Assembly: GCF_023701525.1 (NCBI RefSeq)
Contig: NZ_JAMQAW010000104.1
Coordinates: 52,767 to 116,766, forward strand
Source of the DNA: Streptomyces albipurpureus
GTDB lineage: Bacteria > Actinomycetota > Actinomycetes > Streptomycetales > Streptomycetaceae
Direction: 5' to 3'
Length of the DNA: 64,000 nucleotides
Part shown: positions 7,889-16,077 of the stretch, piece by piece
Position numbering within the stretch: the stretch's first letter is position 1
Layout of the letters: every line of letters starts with the position of its first letter
The notes under the pieces: generated by a model
Database searches by the model: none
What the model saw: only the letters and a program-made list of their open reading frames with translations
What the model was told of the DNA's origin: nothing
Position numbers and translations under genes: made by a program

Positions 7889-8776
7889 TCAACCGAGGGT
7901 GATCTCCTTGGCCAGCGTGCCCCACAGACCGTCGAACCACGCCTGGGACTGCGTCACAAAGGCCTCGTCCCGAGTCCCGCCGCCGCCCTCGAAGGGGAAG
8001 AGGACCGACTCGCTGCCCAGAGCGTCGTAGATCTCGGTCGAGGTGTCCTCGATCTGCTCCCTGCGCTTGGTGACGGTGTAGAAGGCGAAGAGAGCGGTGC
8101 ACTCGTTCAACAGGTACAACTTCATGGGCGGGGTGAAGGGCAGCACCCGCAGCGTCACCTCCACATCGATGTCCCGGGTGGTGCGCAGCGCCCGCAGGCT
8201 GGAGCGCAGCACCCGGCCATGGCTGTTGCGCAGCGACAGCCAGTGCTCATGCACGAGCCGGCTGTCCCCGGAGTCCTCCGCGGGGCGCGGGAAGGCGAGC
8301 GCCAGGTCCCGGGACGGCAGCATCAGCCGGACCTTCACGGTCTCGGGCGTCAACTGTCCGGTACGCATCAACCGCAGCGGTTCGGCGATGGCGAGGTTGA
8401 GCGATTCCGCGGTCAGCGACACGGCGTCGACGCGGACATGGGGCTCGCGGAACGCGGACAGGATCCGCGGTCCCAGCCCGGCGTCGGTCGGCTGTGGCTC
8501 ATCGGTGGAGGCGCTGCCCACGACCGGCTGGGTGATTCTTGCCGGGGCGCCCTTGATCGCGGCACTGAGCAGCCCCTCCTGCCGCAGCAGATCCAACGCC
8601 TGCCGGATCGCCCGGCGTTCCACGCCGAACTCCTCGGCCAACTGCTCCTGGGTCGGCATCCGCTGACCGTGCTGGAGGTGTCCGGCGCGAATGCGCCCGG
8701 TGAGGATCTCGGCCACCTCGGTGGGTGAGGGCTTGTGCGGGCCGCTCGTCGCTTGCTGTCCGTCCGCAGAGTTCAC
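7889..8776 (-). CDS. GntR-family transcriptional regulator, probably leaderless
   Basis: A 295-residue regulator. The N-terminal winged helix-turn-helix is at residues 16-85 (EVAEILTGRIRAGHL..GQRMPTQEQLAEEFGVERRAIRQALDLLRQEGLL), characteristic of GntR. The roughly 200-residue C-terminal half matches no GntR effector domain I can name (not clearly FCD, UTRA or MocR). The start is GTG 8776. It has no Shine-Dalgarno, but TATAAC lies 8 nt upstream of the GTG, so the transcript probably begins at the start codon. It lies 117 bp upstream of the HAD gene in the same direction. Dyads with AAGTT/AACTT arms upstream are good autoregulatory candidates. Confidence 0.85.
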   Translation of the reverse strand: MNSADGQQATSGPHKPSPTEVAEILTGRIRAGHLQHGQRMPTQEQLAEEFGVERRAIRQALDLLRQEGLLSAAIKGAPARITQPVVGSASTDEPQPTDAGLGPRILSAFREPHVRVDAVSLTAESLNLAIAEPLRLMRTGQLTPETVKVRLMLPSRDLALAFPRPAEDSGDSRLVHEHWLSLRNSHGRVLRSSLRALRTTRDIDVEVTLRVLPFTPPMKLYLLNECTALFAFYTVTKRREQIEDTSTEIYDALGSESVLFPFEGGGGTRDEAFVTQSQAWFDGLWGTLAKEITLG

Positions 8777-8784
8777 AACAGAAC

Positions 8785-8790
8785 GTTATA
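8785..8790 (-). promoter_or_regulatory. -10 box for leaderless gntR transcript
   Basis: TATAAC read on the minus strand, 8 nt before the GTG of the GntR gene. No Shine-Dalgarno lies between. No clear -35 was found. Confidence 0.5.
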
Positions 8791-8851
8791 ACTTCTGGCC
8801 ATCTAGGGCGAGATATCTGCAAGTTGTTTAACGATCGCAGCCAAGTGGGGA

Positions 8852-8868
8852 CAACTTTATTGAAGTTG
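8852..8868. promoter_or_regulatory. Candidate GntR operator
   Basis: Inverted repeat CAACTT-TATTG-AAGTTG in an A/T-richer block. Related AAGTT..AAC elements lie at about 8783-8796 (around the -10) and at 8821-8833. GntR proteins usually bind such 6-bp-arm dyads. Confidence 0.5.
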
Positions 8869-9058
8869 GTTGTTAGTTGGCCAACCCTATGCGCTATCTC
8901 AGCGCCTTCGGCTTCCCGTCCAGCGTCGTACGGGTGCTCTCTGCGGCTCGTTCCGCATGACCTGCCTCTCCCCGACCCGCTGCCCCATCCCCGTGCCTCG
9001 CCGCCTGCTCGACTCCGCTCGCCGCGACCCGGGGACGACGACCATGAGGAGGGACGCC

Positions 9059-9226
9059 GTGCCCCTGATCACCCTGTTTATCGAGCAGTATGTGCAGGTG
9101 CGGTTCGGCTTTGTGGCCGCCGTTGGATTCGCCCTGTTCATGGTGGGAGTGAAGGCCGAGAACCCCACCTGTGCGGGCATCGGAGGGTTGCTCCTGGCAG
9201 CTCCGCTTGTCTCCTCCGGCAGCTGA
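9059..9226 (+). CDS. Small membrane protein, 55 aa
   Basis: A short protein with one long hydrophobic stretch (FGFVAAVGFALFMVGV) and a second, weaker one (AGIGGLLLAAPLV). GTG 9059 is chosen because AGGAGGG lies 5 nt upstream; an in-frame ATG at 9044 overlaps that Shine-Dalgarno sequence. It is divergent from the GntR gene, with the GntR operator-like dyads in the shared upstream region, so it could be a GntR target. Function unknown; it looks like a conserved streptomycete small membrane protein, but that was not checked. Confidence 0.6.
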   Translation: MPLITLFIEQYVQVRFGFVAAVGFALFMVGVKAENPTCAGIGGLLLAAPLVSSGS

Positions 9227-9459
9227 CCCGCCCCTGGGTACACCGGCTGGGACCGCGAACGCGACCAACACCCCAGCGCTGCGGAGCCGGTCACGACCCC
9301 GGAGAACGGAACGCCCGGGGTCGGCCGGCACCGACACGCGCCGACCAACCCCGGGCGCCCGCAACCGTCACGGCCGCACGCCGCGATCTCCGCACCGCCA
9401 CCGAGCGGGCGCCTCAGCGAAGTCATCGGGGGAAGACGGCAGGGCGACCGATGGAGTGC
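9227..9459. other. Convergent intergenic gap
   Basis: Between the small membrane protein (+) and the Eis-like gene (-). Arg/Pro-rich chance frames only. Confidence 0.3.
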
Positions 9460-10704
9460 TCAGAAGATGTCCGGGCACCAGGGCCGCGTCGGTGTGCTGA
9501 ACATCCGCTCCGCATCCAGCACCGCCCCCGCCCTGTTCTCCTCCAGGGCCCCCAGCGCCTTCAACCGCACCGCCGACTCATCGCCCAGATACATCGCACC
9601 CAACTCCCTGACATCGAGGGTGAGATCCGGTGTCGCGGTCGTCGTGGCGCACTCGGCGCCCTGGGGTGTCACCTCAAGGCGGAAGCGTCCGGCCGACAGG
9701 CCCAGCCCATCGTGGAGTTCCAGCACCAGTGTCCCGGTGGTGCCATAAGTGCGTGCCTCCAGAGCTCGCGCCACATCGAGGATCCGTACCCAGAGGAAGT
9801 CCGCCTGGGTCAGCACCCTGGCCGCCCGGGGATCGGGCAGCAGCAGGGGCAGCACATCATCGGGGGCCCGGTAGCCCGAGCGCACCTTGGCGACCCAGTC
9901 GATCGAGCAGACATAGGTCCACAGGGCCCGTTCGGCAGCGGGCGTCAGCGCGATCATCTCGCGGACCTGGGCGGTGTTCAGCGGCTGCTTGGCATCGCCC
10001 CAGTTGTCGTCGGACTGGTAGGCGAGCAGCCCTTCCACCCCACCGGTCGCCGAGCGGTACACCGCGTAGAAGGGCTCCGTCCAGGGCTGGCTCGGCACCC
10101 TCAGCTGGCCGGTGTTCAGCTGCCACCAGCGCTCCGTGCGGCTCACGGTGCCCGGCTGGCTCGCCGCGAGGCAGGCGTGCACTTCCGGGCCGAGCTTGCG
10201 GACGTCCTGGACATCCACCAGATCGATCCGTCCGCCGTCGGTCGGACCCGACCAACGACGATCGAGAGCGGCGCGCGGGACATCGATCTCCCACTCGGTC
10301 ATCCAGGCGGCCGGACCGAAGCCGTACCGCCCGTAGATCGGATACTCGGCCGCGATCAACGACGACACCACATCGCCGCGCTCCTTCGCCACCGCCAGAT
10401 CCGCGGTGATCAACGTACTGAGCAGACCGCGCCGACGATGGGTCGGGGAGACCGTGACATTGGTGAGGGCGTTCGATGCGACGGTGGCGCCGCCGACCAC
10501 GGTGAGTCGTTGGGGGAACGTACGGTACGTCGCCACACAGCGGCCGCCGTCGAAGGCGCCGAGCGTGCGGGCCAGCTCCACCCCCGGTCGGCGGGCCTCG
10601 ACCTCCTCGTCGGAAGGGGTCGGCGGGCGGAGGAATCCGGTGGCCACGGCCCGTAGCCAGTCAGGGAACTCGGACTCCTTCACCGCACGGGTCTCTAGGG
10701 TCAT
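9460..10704 (-). CDS. eis: Eis-family GNAT N-acetyltransferase
   Basis: About 414 residues, the normal size for Eis (enhanced intracellular survival) acetyltransferases: an N-terminal GNAT domain, a second GNAT-like domain and a C-terminal SCP-like domain. The acetyl-CoA P-loop VSPTHRRRGLLSTL is present, followed by YPIYGRYGFGPA with the Tyr that acts as general acid in Eis. The protein ends in a hydrophobic residue (DIF), as in Eis, where the terminal carboxylate helps catalysis. ATG 10704 (MTLETRAVKE) is taken as start; upstream frame codons read across the asparaginase 3' end. It is 25 bp downstream of the asparaginase gene, probably co-transcribed. Family members acetylate aminoglycosides and other amines; the native substrate is unknown. 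Confidence 0.88.
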   Translation of the reverse strand: MTLETRAVKESEFPDWLRAVATGFLRPPTPSDEEVEARRPGVELARTLGAFDGGRCVATYRTFPQRLTVVGGATVASNALTNVTVSPTHRRRGLLSTLITADLAVAKERGDVVSSLIAAEYPIYGRYGFGPAAWMTEWEIDVPRAALDRRWSGPTDGGRIDLVDVQDVRKLGPEVHACLAASQPGTVSRTERWWQLNTGQLRVPSQPWTEPFYAVYRSATGGVEGLLAYQSDDNWGDAKQPLNTAQVREMIALTPAAERALWTYVCSIDWVAKVRSGYRAPDDVLPLLLPDPRAARVLTQADFLWVRILDVARALEARTYGTTGTLVLELHDGLGLSAGRFRLEVTPQGAECATTTATPDLTLDVRELGAMYLGDESAVRLKALGALEENRAGAVLDAERMFSTPTRPWCPDIF

Positions 10705-10729
10705 ACCGACCACGCTAGGCGCAGCCGGC

Positions 10730-11686
10730 TCAGAAAGTCGCGCGAATTTCTCCGACCTCCACACCGCCTCCGAGCAGCGGTGATCGACCGATTCGAGCCA
10801 GAACCGGAGCATCTACGCCCATCAGTGCCAGGGCCTGTGCCAGCACCGGCCCCAGCGCCCGGGGGCCACCGTCATCGATCTTGAAGGCAAGGGCGCGCCC
10901 GTCCCCGAGCGCCACCGCCTGGACCGCCTCCGCGCCCATCTTGGCCAGTGTGCCCGGCACCTCGCGCATCAGCCAGGTGTCGGCGCGACGGGTACCCGCC
11001 ACGTACTCGGGGTGCTCCCGCATCGCGTCGGCGACCCGCCGCTCGGCCGACCCCGGCTCGGCCCGTACCAGCGAGCTGAAGGCCCGCGCCAGCCCGACCA
11101 GGCTGATCGCCATCAGCGGGGCGCCGCAGCCGTCCGTCCCGGTGGCGGCGATCCGCTCGCCCGAGAGGTCCTCCACCACCTCGCCCACCAGCAGCTGGAG
11201 CGGATGCGCCGGGTCGAGATAGGTCGCACGGTCCCAGCCCTGGGTCGCACAGGCCGCCAACATCGCCGCGTGCTTGCCGGAACAGTTCATGGTGATCCGC
11301 TCCCGCACCCGCCCTGCCGCGAGATAGCTCTCGGCCTCGACCGGGTCCAGTGGCAGATCGGGCGGGGTGCGCAGCTCATCGACCGCGATGCCGTGCTCGG
11401 TGAGCATCCGGCGGACGAGAGCGAGGTGGAAGTCCTCACCGGAGTGGCTCGCGGCGGCCAGGGCCAATCGCTCGCCCGTCAGATCGAGTCCGGCGCGCAG
11501 CACGGCCACGGCCTGGAACGGCTTGCTGCTGGACCGCGGGAACACCGGTGTCAGGGGATCGCCGAGCGCGAGCTCCACTTCACCGTCGGGTGCGAGGACG
11601 ACCAGGGAGCCACGGTGACGGCCCTCGGTGAATCCGGACCGTACGACTTCGGCGAGCACAGGGGGTACGGCAGGAGTGATGCTCAT
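10730..11686 (-). CDS. L-asparaginase, Rhizobium etli type (class 3)
   Basis: A 318-residue enzyme of the Asparaginase_II (PF06089) family. The Ser-Lys tandem is in SSSKPFQA (52-59), the second Ser in ASHSGE (82), and the conserved Cys/Lys pair CSGKHAAM (C135, K138) plus TDGCGAP (C187) form the metal site described for R. etli ReAV. It hydrolyses asparagine to aspartate and ammonia in the cytoplasm; no signal peptide is seen. Just upstream of the Eis-like gene on the same strand. Confidence 0.9.
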   Translation of the reverse strand: MSITPAVPPVLAEVVRSGFTEGRHRGSLVVLAPDGEVELALGDPLTPVFPRSSSKPFQAVAVLRAGLDLTGERLALAAASHSGEDFHLALVRRMLTEHGIAVDELRTPPDLPLDPVEAESYLAAGRVRERITMNCSGKHAAMLAACATQGWDRATYLDPAHPLQLLVGEVVEDLSGERIAATGTDGCGAPLMAISLVGLARAFSSLVRAEPGSAERRVADAMREHPEYVAGTRRADTWLMREVPGTLAKMGAEAVQAVALGDGRALAFKIDDGGPRALGPVLAQALALMGVDAPVLARIGRSPLLGGGVEVGEIRATF

Positions 11687-11729
11687 CGTCGGCCCTCCGG
11701 GGCGGTGGCCCGCCTCCCGAAGGATCGCT

Positions 11730-12530
11730 TCAGGTCAGCAGGTCGTCTACTTGCGCTTCACCGTCACGGTACCTGCGGGCGATCTCCGCACTGCATTCGT
11801 CCGCGGTGCGCTGGAGCAGCTGTCGGCGCTGGGAAACCTGCTGCTCATAGCGGGTGAGCTGACCGAGGCCCGCCCGTAGCTCGTCGTCCGTACGGGCTTC
11901 GAGGTCGGACAGCTCCACATCGGCGAGCATGTCGGACGCGAGCCGTCGGTACTCCTCGCCATGGGGTGTGGAAAGCGTCACATGGCGGGCCGAGGTGCGG
12001 TGGCGGGAAGGGGCGTCGGCAAGGATCTCGGAGAGCCGATCCACGACCGGGGCCTCGGGGTCGATGGGCGTCTCGGGTTCGCTGCGGCGGGCCAGTTCGG
12101 CCCGGAGGATATCGATCCGCCCCTGGAGCAGCCGTCGTACATAGCTCAGATCGGCCTCGTCCCGCTGGGAGTCCCGGCGCAGGGTGCGCAGTTCGGGCAG
12201 CCGCAGCGTGGGGAGGTCATGGCGAACGGGCGCGGACAGCACATTCGGTCGGCAGCCGTCCACGGGTGAGACTTCCGGGCGGGAGGCTTCCAGGGGTGCG
12301 GCGTTCGTTTGGAGGCCGTCCGCGGAGGGGGCCTTCTGGACGGGTTCGTCCGATTCATCGGGGCGGGCGGGGGCCGGGCGCGGGTTCTCCGTACGGGAGG
12401 GCTCGGTGCGCGATGTGGTGGCGATGGCGCGCTGTTGGGGCGGAAGGGCGGGCCGGGCCGTTGCCATCGTCAGTGGAGAGGTGGCAATCGATACGGGACC
12501 GGCGGGCTGTCCGGTGCCAGGTGTATTCAT
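11730..12530 (-). CDS. rsiG: RsiG-like c-di-GMP-dependent anti-sigma factor for WhiG
   Basis: About 266 residues: a Pro/Ala/Thr-rich N-terminal third, then a two-helix coiled-coil core. Two perfect copies of the RsiG c-di-GMP motif E-x3-S-x2-R-x3-Q-x3-D are present: E125/S129/R132/Q136/D140 (DNA 12111-12158) and E229/S233/R236/Q240/D244 (11799-11846). In Streptomyces venezuelae RsiG binds a c-di-GMP dimer through these motifs and sequesters the sporulation sigma factor WhiG. ATG 12530 is chosen; the GGAG upstream is 13 nt away, so the start is uncertain, and ATG 12467 or 12710 are alternatives. The N-terminal extension is longer than I expect for RsiG. It lies 43 bp upstream of the asparaginase gene on the same strand. 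Confidence 0.85.
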   Translation of the reverse strand: MNTPGTGQPAGPVSIATSPLTMATARPALPPQQRAIATTSRTEPSRTENPRPAPARPDESDEPVQKAPSADGLQTNAAPLEASRPEVSPVDGCRPNVLSAPVRHDLPTLRLPELRTLRRDSQRDEADLSYVRRLLQGRIDILRAELARRSEPETPIDPEAPVVDRLSEILADAPSRHRTSARHVTLSTPHGEEYRRLASDMLADVELSDLEARTDDELRAGLGQLTRYEQQVSQRRQLLQRTADECSAEIARRYRDGEAQVDDLLT

Positions 12531-12777
12531 ATGCGTATTCCGTCTCCTCGACCGGTGCATGGGATGTCCCCAGGCCCGGAGGGCCGAAGGTGGTGCCTCC
12601 CTCGACCAGAAAGGCCGAGGGTGGGGCTCCCCCGGTCGCGGGGCCGGGGGTTGGGGGTTGCGCTCTCCCCCGGGCACAGGGCTGAGGGGAAGCACCGCCT
12701 CTGAGTGCATCGTGCCATTCCGCTACCGTCTGACGCAGGTGCTCTGCACCCGTTCAGCCCCAGATAGGTTGGTCTGT

Positions 12778-13215
12778 ATGCGTGCGGTGGTGCAGAGAGT
12801 GGACGGCGCGAGCGTCGTCGTGGCAGCTGGGTCCGGGACCGAGACGGTGGGCGAGATCATCGGTGAGGGGTTGTGTGTGCTGGTGGGGGTCACCCATGAG
12901 GACACCCCGGAGAAGGCGGCGCAACTGGCCCGCAAGCTCTGGTCACTGAGGATTCTGGCAGATGAAAGGTCCTGCTCCGATGCGAATGCGCCCTTGTTGG
13001 TGATTTCGCAGTTCACTCTCTACGGGGACGCCCGCAAGGGCCGCCGCCCCACCTGGAACGCCGCGGCACCGGGGCCGGTGGCCCAACCGCTGGTGGACGA
13101 GGTGGTGGCGCAGTTGAGGAAGCTGGGCGCACGGGTGGAGACGGGCCGGTTCGGCGCGGACATGCGGGTGTCGCTCACCAACCAGGGCCCGTTCACGGTC
13201 CTGCTGGACATATAG
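12778..13215 (+). CDS. dtd: D-aminoacyl-tRNA deacylase
   Basis: A 145-residue protein starting MRAVVQRV. Both Dtd signatures are present: SQFTLYGDARKGRRP in the middle and the Gly-cisPro motif in NQGPFTVLLD at the C-terminus. It removes D-amino acids (and glycine) mischarged onto tRNA. ATG 12778 is the clear start; the longer upstream frame is chance. Divergent from rsiG. Confidence 0.95.
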   Translation: MRAVVQRVDGASVVVAAGSGTETVGEIIGEGLCVLVGVTHEDTPEKAAQLARKLWSLRILADERSCSDANAPLLVISQFTLYGDARKGRRPTWNAAAPGPVAQPLVDEVVAQLRKLGARVETGRFGADMRVSLTNQGPFTVLLDI

Positions 13216-13219
13216 CGCT

Positions 13220-13235
13220 CGGGCCGATCGGCCCG
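13220..13235. terminator. Dyad after dtd
   Basis: Perfect 16-bp palindrome CGGGCCGATCGGCCCG starting 4 nt after the dtd stop. No U-tract; possible terminator or mRNA 3' stabiliser between convergent genes. Confidence 0.4.
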
Positions 13236-13466
13236 CTCGGGCCGCTCGATACAGCCGTGCGGTCCCGCCCGGCCGCCTACTCCTGAAAACCGTGCGGGCC
13301 CGCCCGGCAGATCACGCCGACCGGTACCCCCGGCACCAGCCACCGCGGCCTCGACGGTCGGAGGCGCTGGGCATGGATGGACGCGGACGGCACGGAACAG
13401 GGGTCCGGACGTACTGGCGGTACGCCGGGGTGGACCCTGGGCCCGGCACGGTCCAACCGAGAGGCC
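13236..13466. other. Convergent intergenic gap
   Basis: GC-rich spacer between dtd (+) and ygfZ (-); no gene seen. Confidence 0.3.
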
Positions 13467-14435
13467 CTAGGGCTCCACGACGGTCTCCTGGGCGGCTGCC
13501 GTGTCGCCCGCCATCAGTTGGGCGTCCACCGGCACGTTCCGCTTCACCAGGGCGAGGGCGATCGGGCCCAACTCGTGGTGGCGGACGGATGTGGTGATGA
13601 AGCCGAGCTTGCGGCCGTCCTCGCCGCTGTCCGACGCGAGCCGCACCGCGGTGCCCGGCGTCGGCAGATGTACGTCGCTGCCGTCCAGGTGGAGAAAGAC
13701 CAGCCGGCGCGGCGGTTTACCCAGGTTCTCCACGCGCGCCACGGTCTCCTGGCCCCGATAGCAGCCCTTCTGGAGATGGACCGCGCTGCCGATCAGCCCC
13801 AGCTCATGCGGGATGGTGCGGTGGTCGGTCTCAAAGCCGACCCGTGGGCGATGGCCTTCGACGCGCAGTGCCTCATGGGCCAGCGTCCCGGCGAGCGGGC
13901 CGTTCGTGGTCGCGTAGGACTCCAGATCGACCCGGGGCAGAAAGAGGTCACGGCCGTAGGGGACCTCCCGTACGGCGACACCGTCGGGGACCTCGGCGAT
14001 GGAACCAGCGGGCAGATGGACGATGGCGATGTCATCGGTACGGTCGGCGACCTCGACCCGGTAGAAGAACTTCATCGAGTCCAGATAGGCGATCAGCTCC
14101 TGCTGACTGCCCGGTTCGACATGGGCCCAGAGGGTGTCACCGGTGTCGACGAGATAGAGGGCGTGCTCGATGTGGCCGTTGGCGGAGAGGACCAGCGCCT
14201 CGGTGGCCTGGCCGGGGCGGAGCTCGGTCAGGTGCTGGGTCACCAGCAGATGCAGCCACGCCAGCCGGTCGTCCCCGGTGACGGTGAGTACTCCGCGGTG
14301 CGAGAGGTCGACCAGGCCCTTGCCGTCCGCGAGGGCACGCTGTTCACGGAAGAGATCGCCGTAGTGCGCGGCGACTCCTTCATCGACTCCTTCAGCGGGG
14401 ACGGCACCGGGAAGGGACAGCAATGGGCTCTTCAT
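13467..14435 (-). CDS. ygfZ: YgfZ/GcvT-fold folate-binding protein
   Basis: A 322-residue protein with the invariant YgfZ signature KGCYRGQE (residues 223-230). YgfZ-type proteins resemble the T-protein of the glycine cleavage system, bind tetrahydrofolate and help repair or assemble Fe-S clusters such as that of MiaB. The start ATG 14435 lies 10 bp after the stop of the upstream Fur-family gene, so the two are probably one transcript, a natural pairing of metal sensing and Fe-S protein maintenance. Confidence 0.93.
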   Translation of the reverse strand: MKSPLLSLPGAVPAEGVDEGVAAHYGDLFREQRALADGKGLVDLSHRGVLTVTGDDRLAWLHLLVTQHLTELRPGQATEALVLSANGHIEHALYLVDTGDTLWAHVEPGSQQELIAYLDSMKFFYRVEVADRTDDIAIVHLPAGSIAEVPDGVAVREVPYGRDLFLPRVDLESYATTNGPLAGTLAHEALRVEGHRPRVGFETDHRTIPHELGLIGSAVHLQKGCYRGQETVARVENLGKPPRRLVFLHLDGSDVHLPTPGTAVRLASDSGEDGRKLGFITTSVRHHELGPIALALVKRNVPVDAQLMAGDTAAAQETVVEP

Positions 14436-14445
14436 AGAGGCAAGC

Positions 14446-14883
14446 CTACGACTCGGTAGTTGAAGACTGAGCGGTGCACTTCTGGCAACGGCCGAAGATC
14501 GCGAAGTGCTTCATATCCGTATCGAACCCGAAGGTCTCCCGCAGCTTGGCCGTGAACTCGGCGGCGACCTCGATATCCGCCTCGATCACGCTGGTGCAGT
14601 CCCGGCAGACCAGGTGCATATGGTGATGGCGATCGGCGAGATGGTAGGTCGGAGCGCCATGGCCCAGATGGGCGTGGGAGACCAGGCCCAGCTCCTCCAG
14701 CAGTTCCAGCGTCCGGTAGACGGTGGAGATGTTCACTCCCGACGCGGTCTTGCGCACCTCGCAGAGGATGTCGTCGGGGGTCGCGTGTTCCAGGGTGTCG
14801 ACGGCTTCGAGGACAAGCTGTCGCTGCGGGGTCAGGCGGTAGCCGCGCTGCCGCAGATCGCTCTTCCAGTCGGTGCTCACCAC
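14446..14883 (-). CDS. nur: Fur-family metalloregulator, Nur (nickel) type
   Basis: A 145-residue Fur-family repressor, the length of Streptomyces Nur. The winged helix is at residues 5-80 (LRQRGYRLTPQRQLVLEAVDTL ... ISTVYRTLELLEELGLV). The His-rich metal region ADRHHHMHLVCRDC follows, with a C-terminal DMKHFAIFGRCQKC. Nur represses superoxide dismutase and nickel-uptake genes when loaded with nickel; the His cluster agrees with Nur metal sites. Adjacent GTG codons at 14883 and 14880 can both serve as start, with GGGGGTG just upstream. Cotranscribed with ygfZ. Assignment to Nur rather than Zur/FurA rests on recalled sequence similarity. Confidence 0.82.
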   Translation of the reverse strand: MVSTDWKSDLRQRGYRLTPQRQLVLEAVDTLEHATPDDILCEVRKTASGVNISTVYRTLELLEELGLVSHAHLGHGAPTYHLADRHHHMHLVCRDCTSVIEADIEVAAEFTAKLRETFGFDTDMKHFAIFGRCQKCTAQSSTTES

Positions 14884-15000
14884 ACCCCCAGTGTAGGCAG
14901 GGGAAGCAAAGGCCCCAGGGGGATGCGGCGGCGAAGTCCTGTCCAAGGGAGGGCCCGGCGCGGGGAGGCCCTCCGCGAGGGCCCGCCCTGCGGTTGATCC

Positions 15001-15573
15001 CTACTTGAAGAACGCGATTCCGTCGTCCGGGAGGTCGCCGAGGTCCTTGGCCCAGGACTCGACCTGCTCCGGGGTGACGATCTTCTTCAGATGCGCGGAC
15101 ATATACGGCCGCAGCGGCACATCGGGGGTGGCCTTCTCGCCCACCCACATCAGATCGCCCTTCACATAGCCGTAGAGCCGCTTGCCACCGCTGTAGGGCC
15201 CGGAGGCGGCGGTACGGGCGACGGCGTCGGTCACCAGGTCGATCTGCGGCTTCTGCTGGCCCAGCTCCCCGTACCAGATCTCGACGATGCCCTGGTCGCG
15301 GACCATGACGATCTCGACCTTGCGGTCCTTGTCGACGCGCCAGTAGCCGTGCTCGCTCTCCAGGGGCCGGACCTTGTTGCCCTCGGCGTCGAGCACCCAG
15401 GAGCGCGAGGTGTACTCGACGAAGTCGCGACCGTCATGGCTGAAGGTGACGGATTGGCCGAAGTTGCACTTCTCAGCGCCGGGGAAGTCGGAGACTCCCA
15501 CGCCCTCCCAGGTGCCGAGGAGGAAAGCGAGGGGGACGAGGTCCGGGTTCAGGTCGGACGGAATCTCGATCAT
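15001..15573 (-). CDS. Nitrobindin-like heme-binding beta-barrel protein (FABP-like)
   Basis: A 190-residue protein with the N-terminal nitrobindin motif LLGTWEGVGV (GxWxGxG, about residues 19-28) and a conserved C-terminal His in MSAHLKK, the proximal heme ligand in nitrobindins. Members are small beta-barrels that bind ferric heme and may scavenge or isomerise peroxynitrite. The start ATG 15573 lies 61 bp downstream of a tiny membrane-protein gene on the same strand. Confidence 0.85.
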   Translation of the reverse strand: MIEIPSDLNPDLVPLAFLLGTWEGVGVSDFPGAEKCNFGQSVTFSHDGRDFVEYTSRSWVLDAEGNKVRPLESEHGYWRVDKDRKVEIVMVRDQGIVEIWYGELGQQKPQIDLVTDAVARTAASGPYSGGKRLYGYVKGDLMWVGEKATPDVPLRPYMSAHLKKIVTPEQVESWAKDLGDLPDDGIAFFK

Positions 15574-15634
15574 GAGGGCTCTGGCGATCTGTAGGGGTGC
15601 GGTGCGGCTGGCAGGCGGTGGGAGCGCGAGGGGA

Positions 15635-15736
15635 CTAGCGCTGGCCCTGGTAGAGCTTCTTCACGGTCAGCCATGCGAAGGCGCCGACGCCGACGCAGAC
15701 CAGGACCAGGAGGGCTTCGAAGAAAATCTCAAGCAC
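15635..15736 (-). CDS. 33-residue membrane peptide
   Basis: Starts at GTG 15736 with GAGGAG 6 nt upstream and ends in KKLYQGQR. One transmembrane helix spans about residues 6-24 (FEALLVLVCVGVGAFAWL), with a positive C-terminal tail. The strong Shine-Dalgarno and position in the same direction ahead of the nitrobindin gene support a real small protein. Function unknown. Confidence 0.7.
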   Translation of the reverse strand: MLEIFFEALLVLVCVGVGAFAWLTVKKLYQGQR

Positions 15737-16077
15737 GGTGTGCTCCTCGCGGTGACTCGATATGAGCTGTGGTGAGCGGTGGACCGACGAGAACCAGCCC
15801 GGGCCCAGCCTAATGGGTTGGGGCCCGGGCAGTGGTGTGAGGTCGTCCAACGCGGCACGGGAGCACCCCGCAGCTCGTACGGGACCGTCCTTGTACGGGA
15901 TCGGCCGGCTCGGCGCGGCCAGCCGGGTTGGCGGGCTCGGCGAAGGCGTCGGTGGAGTCGGGGCTGAGGTCGGCGGGGTGGGCACTGAACGCGGTGGCTC
16001 CCGTGGGCTCAGCCGTTCCGATGGGTTGTACGGGTGGTGCGCGCTGAGCCCCTGGCGTGGCGCATTACAGTTCGGGC
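15737..16077. other. Divergent promoter region, 341 bp
   Basis: Between the minus-strand small membrane gene and dsrE-like (+). Contains Gly/Val-rich repetitive GTCGG..GGCGG stretches (15930-15985) but no gene. Confidence 0.35.

Noticed and set aside
8725..10656. 643-codon open frame on the plus strand
   Set aside because: Antisense to the Eis-like gene and part of gntR; Arg/Pro/His-rich with no family pattern.
13377..14459. 360-codon plus-strand frame
   Set aside because: Antisense to ygfZ, which has the KGCYRGQE signature.
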